From an uncultured Rhodospirillaceae bacterium (GTDB lineage: Bacteria; Pseudomonadota; Alphaproteobacteria; Rhodospirillales; Magnetospirillaceae), in assembly GCA_903941105.1 (NCBI GenBank), contig CAJANL010000001.1, forward strand, positions 1-47,080: 47,080 nt of DNA, written 5' to 3'. Shown piece after piece: positions 41,388 to 47,080 of the stretch. The notes beneath the pieces are model-generated. The model worked only from the letters and a program-made list of their open reading frames with translations. It was not told the origin of the DNA and made no database searches. The first letter of the stretch is position 1. Each line of letters opens with the position of its first letter. The translations under genes were made by a program, and so were the position numbers.

Positions 41388-43499
41388 TCAGAACCTCACC
41401 GTGACGCCGCCGAACATGGTGCGCGGCAGGCCGGGAGCGAACTCCTCCCGGCTGTTGGTGAATTGGGCGATGGTGGCCCAGCGGGCATCCAGCAGGTTCA
41501 TCACCCGGCCGAACACCTCGATGGATTCGGTGAGGGCATAGGCGCCACGAAGATTGAACAGATGGTGGCCCTGATAGGTATTGGTGTTGGCGTCATCCAT
41601 CTTGTAGGGGCCGAGATGAGTCCACTCGCCCTCGACCCGCAAGCCCTTCAGCGCCTCCATCTGCGGCTTCCAGGCCAGGGTGGCGTTGGTCACCACCCGG
41701 GGCGCCGACGAGATGTCGTTGCCGCTGTAGTCGGTGCCGCTGGACACCCAGGTGATGTAGCGGTGGCGGGAATAGGTACCGTTGGCACCCACCTCCCAGT
41801 CGGGCAGGACCTGCCAGTTGACCGCGCCCTCGACGCCCTGGTGGCGGGTCTTGCCGTTGTTGGTGGTCGAGGTCACCGTGCCGCTTTCCCGGGTCGACAG
41901 GATGTCGTCGCGCTTGGTCATGCGGTAGACCGAGGCTTCCCAGGTGAAGCCGCCCGTGTCGGGGCCGCGCAGGCCCGCCTCGTAATTGTCCACCTTCACC
42001 GGCGAGAGGTGGATGGTGTCCACGTTCGAGCCGGAGCGGAACAGCTGGCTTTCCGAGGGGGCGCGGAATGAATGCTTGTAGCGGCCGAAGACGTTGAGCG
42101 CCGGCATGACGTTCCAGGTGGCGCCCAGGCTGGGGCTCAGGTGGCTGTAGTAGCGGTCGGTGCTGGCCGGGCGATACAGGGTCGAGGTGCCGGCGGTGCC
42201 GTCGGCCTTGGTGGTGGTGAAGGCACCTGAGCTGCTCATGTTGTTGTCGTAGCTGTAGCTGATGAAATCGGCCCGCAGCCCGCCCGACAGGCGGACCGCC
42301 GATACCGGCGATGCCTCGACATGGACGAAGGGTGAGGCCTGCTTGTAGAGAACCTCGTAGTCATAGGTGGTGCCGGTCTTGTTATAGGCAACATAGTTCT
42401 CGCCGACCTTGGTGCGGACGATGCGGTCTTCCACGTGCGAGCCGGGGCTGTAGTCGAGATCGACGCCGGTGACGAAGCGGCTGCGCCAGGGCTCGAAATC
42501 ACGCCGGTATTTGGCTTGCAGGCCGAGCGACTGATGGCCGGTGTAGGAAATGTAGGGATCGCTGCTGAGGGTGAAGGTCGGCAGCAGTTCCATGGTGTTC
42601 CAGCGCAGGAAGGGCGTCACGCTGAACAGCGACGGGCCGTCTTCGACCTCGTAGGCCACCGAGGCGCGCATGGCCTGCACCCGGCGATAGGCGATGGTGT
42701 GGTAGTTGGCGGTCGGGTTGTCGAGATAGTCCGCCTTGGTCAGCCGTGCATTGGCGCCGGTCTGCATGTCGGCGTTGGTGGCGGTGATCATGCCGCGGAT
42801 CATGGCGTTGCCGCCCACGGCGTGATCCGCCTGCAGCGTGAAGCTCTGGCGGTCGTACTCGGTGCGCCGGCGCCAGCCGTCGGTGTGGGTCATGTTGAGG
42901 CTGCCGCGCGCTCCCGTATCCCCCCAGCTGTTGCTGGCGCTGCCCAGCAGCCGGGCCCAGCCATAGGAGCCGCCCTCGACGGTCACCTGCGCCTCGGGCG
43001 TGGCCGAGGGTGGCTTGCTCATCACGTTGAACACCGCGCCGATGGCATCCGAGCCTTGCAGCGCCGAGCCGGGACCGCGCGTCACCTCCAGCCCGTCGGC
43101 GTTGGGCAGGTCGATTTCGAACATGGCGTTGTGGTTGAAGAACCCGGTGGCGCGGGTCGGCACCCCGTTTTCCATGTAGAGATAGACCGCATCGGTGCCG
43201 ATGGGCTGGCGAATGCCGGTGGTGTGGCCTTCGCCGTTGGTCTGCATGATCACTGCGCCGGGGACGCGGCTCATGATCTCGGAGGCATGCGCCGGCTTGA
43301 CCGCCTCGATGGTGCCGCCCTTGATGATGGTTACCGAGGCCGGCGTCTCCGACTTCAACTCGCCCTCGCGGGTGCCGGTGACGGTCATTTCGTGGAGTTG
43401 AACGGGCTCGTCGGCATGGGCGGTCGCGGCGGCAAGGGCGGCCACGGCACAGGCGCCGGCCAGCAACCGGGCACGGCTGCCGTAGGAGTTGGTCAACAT
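41388..43499 (-). CDS. TonB-dependent outer-membrane receptor, probable copper uptake
   Basis: 703 residues. Signal peptide (about 1-29), TonB box region (LHEMTVTGTR), plug domain (about 45-160; LEVTRGPGSALQGSDAIGAV) and a 22-strand barrel ending in the aromatic VTVRF. Substrate cannot be read off directly; the adjacent DUF2946 protein, which usually accompanies copper receptors such as NosA/OprC, and the nearby CuA enzymes favour copper. ATG 43499 is chosen because the upstream frame overlaps the DUF2946 gene. Followed by the sialidase-like, thioredoxin-like and TonB genes. Confidence 0.85.
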   Translation of the reverse strand: MLTNSYGSRARLLAGACAVAALAAATAHADEPVQLHEMTVTGTREGELKSETPASVTIIKGGTIEAVKPAHASEIMSRVPGAVIMQTNGEGHTTGIRQPIGTDAVYLYMENGVPTRATGFFNHNAMFEIDLPNADGLEVTRGPGSALQGSDAIGAVFNVMSKPPSATPEAQVTVEGGSYGWARLLGSASNSWGDTGARGSLNMTHTDGWRRRTEYDRQSFTLQADHAVGGNAMIRGMITATNADMQTGANARLTKADYLDNPTANYHTIAYRRVQAMRASVAYEVEDGPSLFSVTPFLRWNTMELLPTFTLSSDPYISYTGHQSLGLQAKYRRDFEPWRSRFVTGVDLDYSPGSHVEDRIVRTKVGENYVAYNKTGTTYDYEVLYKQASPFVHVEASPVSAVRLSGGLRADFISYSYDNNMSSSGAFTTTKADGTAGTSTLYRPASTDRYYSHLSPSLGATWNVMPALNVFGRYKHSFRAPSESQLFRSGSNVDTIHLSPVKVDNYEAGLRGPDTGGFTWEASVYRMTKRDDILSTRESGTVTSTTNNGKTRHQGVEGAVNWQVLPDWEVGANGTYSRHRYITWVSSGTDYSGNDISSAPRVVTNATLAWKPQMEALKGLRVEGEWTHLGPYKMDDANTNTYQGHHLFNLRGAYALTESIEVFGRVMNLLDARWATIAQFTNSREEFAPGLPRTMFGGVTVRF

Positions 43500-43567
43500 G
43501 AAATTGTTACCCTTCGAATGAAATCCATTGGTGCGGGACCATGGTCGGTCCCGGCGTCGGGCGGAGT

Positions 43568-43981
43568 TCACACGGGGAGGGGAGGGGCTCGCGGTCCACC
43601 GGGGCGGATCTCGGTGGGAGAACGAACGGCCGTATCGGCCGTCGATGGCAGCCACACCATGGTTGCCGCCGGTTTTGCGGCGGAAAGTACGGTTGGCTCG
43701 GCCAGCGGTGCGGTCAGTCCGGCCGAGTGCACCATGCACAGCGGACATTTCCAGGCCGGCGAGGCCTTGCCGGGCTCGGCCGGTTGCGATGCCTGCAACT
43801 CGGGCGCGGCGTGGCAGATGAACAGGTCGCCCATGCCGGCCTCGGTGGCGGCACCGCGCCACGCCTCGGCATAGGTCGCCGCCCCCAGCAGGTTGAAGAC
43901 CAGCGCCAGCACGCACAGGGCCGCGGCCAGCGTACCCCGACCGCCGGAGCGGTAGGATGCGAGCAACGAATCCTTGGTCAT
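43568..43981 (-). CDS. DUF2946 family small membrane/periplasmic protein
   Basis: 137 residues, ATG 43981 (MTKDSLLASY). One hydrophobic segment (about 17-35, GTLAAALCVLALVFNLLGAA), then the family's Cys/His region: LFICHAAPE and KCPLCMVHSAG. DUF2946 proteins co-occur with copper-related TonB receptors; copper binding is plausible from the motif. First gene of the operon; an exact FNR/NnrR-type palindrome lies 75 bases upstream. Confidence 0.75.
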   Translation of the reverse strand: MTKDSLLASYRSGGRGTLAAALCVLALVFNLLGAATYAEAWRGAATEAGMGDLFICHAAPELQASQPAEPGKASPAWKCPLCMVHSAGLTAPLAEPTVLSAAKPAATMVWLPSTADTAVRSPTEIRPGGPRAPPLPV

Positions 43982-44056
43982 GCTGGTCGGTGTCACCGGT
44001 GTCTCTCCCTGGGAAGTGACTAACCGAAAGATGCTCTCGTTTAGCCCTTTAGGCAA

Positions 44057-44070
44057 TTGACATCGGTCAA
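44057..44070. promoter_or_regulatory. FNR/NnrR-type palindrome between DUF2946 and PilZ genes
   Basis: TTGACATCGGTCAA is an exact TTGAC-N4-GTCAA. It lies 75 bases before the DUF2946 start and 53 before the PilZ start, so it may control either or both divergent units. Confidence 0.6.
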
Positions 44071-44123
44071 GCCCGGGCACTACCAACGTGCGCATGTTCT
44101 TACTGTCAGGAAAATGATTGCTC

Positions 44124-44447
44124 ATGGCCGACGTCCGAGCGGAATTGCGCGCCTTCCCCCGCCTCGCCTGTGCCCACCCGGCGGTGCTTGAGATCGGCGG
44201 GAAGGTGGAACCCTGTCAGGTGCTCGATTTCTCGCGCGGCGGCTGCAAGATCATGCCGCGAGCCCTCGACCACGTTGCCTCGCTGGACTTGAGGCCGCAT
44301 GATTACCTCACCGTGGTGATCGGCCCCTTGCGCATCGGCGCCCGTCTGGCCTGGGCGACGCCCAACTGCAGCGCGCTGGGCTGCTGCTTCGACGCAGAAC
44401 TCTCCGACAGCCAGGTGACCATGGTCACGGCGAACCCTGCGGCCTAG
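44124..44447 (+). CDS. PilZ-domain protein
   Basis: 107 residues. PilZ signature: an Arg-rich start (RAELRAFPRLAC) and the DFSRGGCKI box (D-x-S-x-x-G), followed by a beta-barrel. PilZ domains bind cyclic di-GMP; here the RxxxR part is approximate (RAFPR), so binding is likely but not certain. ATG 44124 is chosen; TTG 44118 is possible with CAGGA at better spacing. No other cyclic-di-GMP gene is near. Confidence 0.75.
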   Translation: MADVRAELRAFPRLACAHPAVLEIGGKVEPCQVLDFSRGGCKIMPRALDHVASLDLRPHDYLTVVIGPLRIGARLAWATPNCSALGCCFDAELSDSQVTMVTANPAA

Positions 44448-44456
44448 CGAAACGTG

Positions 44457-44742
44457 TCAACTAAACTGAACTGTTGTTACCTGTTCACTCTGTTGTAACG
44501 GCGTGGCAGCAATGGAGAACGTTGCATCTGCGTTGTTCCAATGAGCGGAACCGACCGTGATGCTGCGCTCATTGCGAGTAGATGTAGGCGGCAGTGGGTG
44601 ATGGTGTGTAGGCTTCAGCCTTGTCTGATCGCTGACCGCCTCAATGGCGGCCCCACCCGACAGTAGTGCGGCCACGAAGACGATCTCGGTGATCAGCTTG
44701 ATCCGTATCGCCCGGCTATGACCCGTCCCAGAGAGCTGACAT
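44457..44742 (-). pseudogene. Possible frameshifted gene remnant after the NirS fusion
   Basis: GGAGGG and ATG at 44742 start an 8-codon frame, while a shifted frame continues through RIKLITEIVFVAALLSGGAA, which looks like an N-terminal membrane segment, to a stop at 44457. Could be a broken small gene. The rest of 44448-44776 shows nothing else. Confidence 0.25.
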
Positions 44743-44776
44743 CACCCTCCAATATCCGTCTGCACTGAGGTTAAAA

Positions 44777-47080
44777 CTAATAAATATCATTACGAGTGTT
44801 GTACAGATTGAATTTCGCAGTTGGTGTCGTCAGATATGGGTCGCGAATTACGGTTTTCAATTGGCGCGTACGGTCATCGAGGACAACAATAGCACTATCG
44901 TCTTCTTTTCCAGCCCAAACTGAGAACCAAACCTCACTGCCATCGGCGCTGTACTCTGCCTGAACGGCACGACTTGTCGCCTTTTTCTGAGGCAGGTTCG
45001 CCAACTGGACAATATTAATCACCGTTGGCCCCGCATCCAGCCTATCAATGTCGTAGACCGTGACCGAACCGGCCGCTTCGCGGTCCGGCTTCAATGGCGC
45101 ATCAGCCCACAAGTTGCGGGACTTCGGGTGGGTTTTCACAAAAAGAGCACCACTGCCGTGGTTTTTCAGTTCAGCTACAACCTTCCAGGCATATTGAGGC
45201 CGACCTTTCGGATCGGTGCCTATCAGGGAGATGACGTCGGCACCTAAGTGTGTGGTCGCCCAGACTGGTCCGAAGCGAGGATGGACGAAGTTAGCCCCCC
45301 GTCCGCCGTGGGGTATGGACTTGACGTCAACCAGCCCAGCAAGTTGACGGGTTTGGGTATCGAGAATGGCCACTTTGTTGGAAGCGTTGGCCGCCACAAG
45401 TGCGAACCGCTTGCTCGAGTCCAATCCGCCATCATGGAGAAACTTGGCCGCAGGAATTGACGTCTCACCAACCTGGTTTAGGTTGGAATAATCAACCATC
45501 TTTAAAAATCCAGTCTCCTTCACCGACACCACCCATTCGGGACGGCCCAAGGATGGCAGGATGCCGGCGACCCGTGGCTCGGAATGATATTGGCCGTCAA
45601 TGGTGTTTCCGCGTGTCGAAGATACTACGATCGGCTCCAGAGTTTGGCCGTCCAGTACCGTGTATTGGGGCGGAAAGTATCCACCAACAATTATATAGCG
45701 GTCTTCGTATCCCTTTGCCTTCGACACCTCCAGGGAGCGGCAATCGTAGCCCACTTTGACCGAAGCGACGATTGACGGCGGATTCTGCCAAAGGTCGGTC
45801 ATTGCCACACGACAATCGCGATTGTGGGAGTAGAGATAGCGCCCTGATTGTGATGGCTTTGCCAAATGTATGCCTGCCCCTACAGCGAGACGGGTCCATA
45901 TCTTTTTGCTGTCACCGTCAATCAGGGCCACCTCTCCGGCGTCACGTAGCGTTACAGCAAATACATTGTCGAGGCGAACCCCATGCGATTGACTGGTTGG
46001 GCGCTGAGAAGGAGGAACACGCAATTCCCAAGTTGACCGGGCCTGTGCCACCGTCCAGTCCTGAGGCATGGCGGGAACCGGCTCCTGGATGAATGTTGCG
46101 AGGGAGCTTATCTGCGCGGGAGACAATTTCCCGCTGAATGAAGGCATCCCCCCGTCGGTGCCGTTGGCGATAACTGCCTCGATCCGCGCCTGCCCGAGTT
46201 TCTGAGTTTTCGGCGGCTCGATGTTTTTTCCAATGGCTCCTTTACGATTGATGCCGTGACAGCCGACACATTGGTGAACGTAGATGTCGACCACCGACTG
46301 GGGATGGTAAAGTTGAGCGGGTGGCAATGTCGGCGGCGGCCGCAGGCCAACAGGCGTCACGAGCGTCGAGGGAGCGGGAGCGGGAGGTGCTACCACGGCA
46401 GTCTGTTCACTGCTCCGCCCTTCCTCCTCCTTGCGCTTTCGCCAGCTAGCAGCGTCCTCGAAGCTGTCCAACACGGCATAGCCAAGGCGCTTGCCCTTCT
46501 GCTCGACGGCGCCCCAGTTATCGCCCTTGACCTTTTCGGAGATCAGCACCTCCGATCCTTCCTTCAGCGTCTGTACCACCTTGGCCTGGGCGTTGGGGGC
46601 TTCGCGCACTCGTACAGCCGAGCGCGCCACCATGTCCTTGTCCACCGCCTCCAGCACCGGCTCGGGGCGCGGCGGCACCACGGCGGCAACCTTTGTGCCC
46701 TTCAGGCTCTCCACCTTGGCCTTGGCGATGGCGGCAAAAGTGCCGTCGGGCCACTGCCTGAGATAGGCCTTATACATTTCGGGATCGGTGTTTCCCTGGA
46801 TCGACTGCCAAAACACCGTCTCCTTGTCGGTCCCACCGGACGATTGTGCGGCAGCGACGGCAGCCCCCGGTCGCAGGTAGAAATCGCCCGAGATCGACGC
46901 CTGCATCCACGGCACCTGCTTGCCGCCGGTCTTCTCGGCGACGCCGGCGCCGGCCTTCTTGAACACGTCTTCGATCTTTAGCCCCGGTTCCCGCAGAGCC
47001 TTGAGCAGTTCGCCGGTGTAGACGCCGTTGCCACCCTTGTCGCCGTCCTGGGCCACCTTGCCGGGGCCGGTGGCATAGGC
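44777..47080 (-). CDS. Caspase-like / SH3 / cytochrome cd1 nitrite reductase (NirS) fusion, 5' partial
   Basis: The frame is open from the window edge (AYATGPGK before GTG at 47056), 767 residues visible. Parts in order: end of a caspase (C14) domain (about 1-75, TGGKQVPWMQASISGDFYL); a WQSIQG unit (about 90-130); an SH3-like domain (about 150-210); a charged/Pro linker; cytochrome c with CVGCH (46256-46270); and a heme d1 propeller. The propeller keeps both NirS active-site histidines: SIPHGGRGANF (codon 45308-45310) and TTHLGADV (45248-45250), plus AKFLHDGG and the TAKFNLYNT end. It should reduce nitrite to NO in the periplasm if exported. The cd1 half is visibly less GC-rich than the caspase half. 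Confidence 0.88.
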   Translation of the reverse strand, partial: AYATGPGKVAQDGDKGGNGVYTGELLKALREPGLKIEDVFKKAGAGVAEKTGGKQVPWMQASISGDFYLRPGAAVAAAQSSGGTDKETVFWQSIQGNTDPEMYKAYLRQWPDGTFAAIAKAKVESLKGTKVAAVVPPRPEPVLEAVDKDMVARSAVRVREAPNAQAKVVQTLKEGSEVLISEKVKGDNWGAVEQKGKRLGYAVLDSFEDAASWRKRKEEEGRSSEQTAVVAPPAPAPSTLVTPVGLRPPPTLPPAQLYHPQSVVDIYVHQCVGCHGINRKGAIGKNIEPPKTQKLGQARIEAVIANGTDGGMPSFSGKLSPAQISSLATFIQEPVPAMPQDWTVAQARSTWELRVPPSQRPTSQSHGVRLDNVFAVTLRDAGEVALIDGDSKKIWTRLAVGAGIHLAKPSQSGRYLYSHNRDCRVAMTDLWQNPPSIVASVKVGYDCRSLEVSKAKGYEDRYIIVGGYFPPQYTVLDGQTLEPIVVSSTRGNTIDGQYHSEPRVAGILPSLGRPEWVVSVKETGFLKMVDYSNLNQVGETSIPAAKFLHDGGLDSSKRFALVAANASNKVAILDTQTRQLAGLVDVKSIPHGGRGANFVHPRFGPVWATTHLGADVISLIGTDPKGRPQYAWKVVAELKNHGSGALFVKTHPKSRNLWADAPLKPDREAAGSVTVYDIDRLDAGPTVINIVQLANLPQKKATSRAVQAEYSADGSEVWFSVWAGKEDDSAIVVLDDRTRQLKTVIRDPYLTTPTAKFNLYNTRNDIY

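Noticed and set aside
43534-43553. CGGGACC/GGTCCCG hairpin between DUF2946 and receptor genes
   Set aside because: No T tail and within an operon; could be an RNA structure but no further support.
42435-43874. 479-codon plus-strand ORF over the TonB receptor
   Set aside because: Shadow frame; the minus strand has plug, barrel and terminal aromatic of a receptor.
1-47080. tRNA, rRNA or CRISPR array
   Set aside because: No cloverleaf-like sequence with a GGTTCGA-type arm, no rRNA signature and no regularly spaced repeats were seen by eye.

Overview
The window is GC-rich, densely packed DNA that looks like an alphaproteobacterium of the Magnetospirillum/Phaeospirillum type. This is judged from codon usage and gene content (heme d1 synthesis, sensor hydrogenase, sulfate assimilation, unusual heme-copper enzymes); no species is claimed. 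Almost every base lies in a gene, and most genes sit in overlapping operons.

Layout. 1-4340: the end of a heme d1 operon, with siroheme decarboxylase subunits (nirL-like, nirG, nirH), radical-SAM nirJ and nirN. 4514-7230: a small ORF, then hupU and hupV, an H2-sensing [NiFe] hydrogenase. 7231-9963: an island-like stretch (PRODH-type protein, GNAT acetyltransferase, integrase remnant) bounded by a direct repeat of the hupV 3' end. 10245-19428: exported or envelope proteins, including an SH3 protein, a TPR-trypsin-like protease, a DUF4384 protein, two lipoproteins and a caspase-like peptidase, plus an orphan receiver protein and a sigma factor with a probable partner. 19474-21087: an L,D-transpeptidase. 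21249-27326: a rhodanese gene divergent from a sulfate/sulfite assimilation operon (siroheme reductase, cysH, cysD, cysNC). 27642-36693: a respiratory block with a thioredoxin-like protein, ctaA, a small membrane protein, a CuA subunit and catalytic subunit resembling NorS/NorY, SCO/SenC, a cytochrome b-ferredoxin-MvhD fusion, and a second highly derived heme-copper subunit I with its own CuA protein. 36690-38891: a metallo-beta-lactamase protein with two cyclic-nucleotide-binding-like domains. 39028-43981: a TonB/TonB-receptor/DUF2946 operon, probably for copper. 44124-44447: a PilZ protein. 44777-47080: the C-terminal part of a fusion of a caspase-like domain, an SH3 domain and a complete cytochrome cd1 nitrite reductase.

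How the parts fit. The theme is anaerobic nitrogen-oxide respiration: heme d1 assembly at the left end, a heme d1 enzyme at the right end, and two oxidase-like complexes lacking the oxygen-reductase tyrosine in between, with heme A and copper delivery genes. Four FNR/NnrR-type palindromes (TTGAC-N4-GTCAA, exact or one mismatch) lie before nirG, the NOR-like operon, senC and the copper-uptake operon, which suggests one NO- or anoxia-responsive regulon. The most unusual items are the caspase-SH3-NirS fusion, the second heme-copper protein that has lost the CuB His-His pair, and the exported caspase/trypsin cluster.
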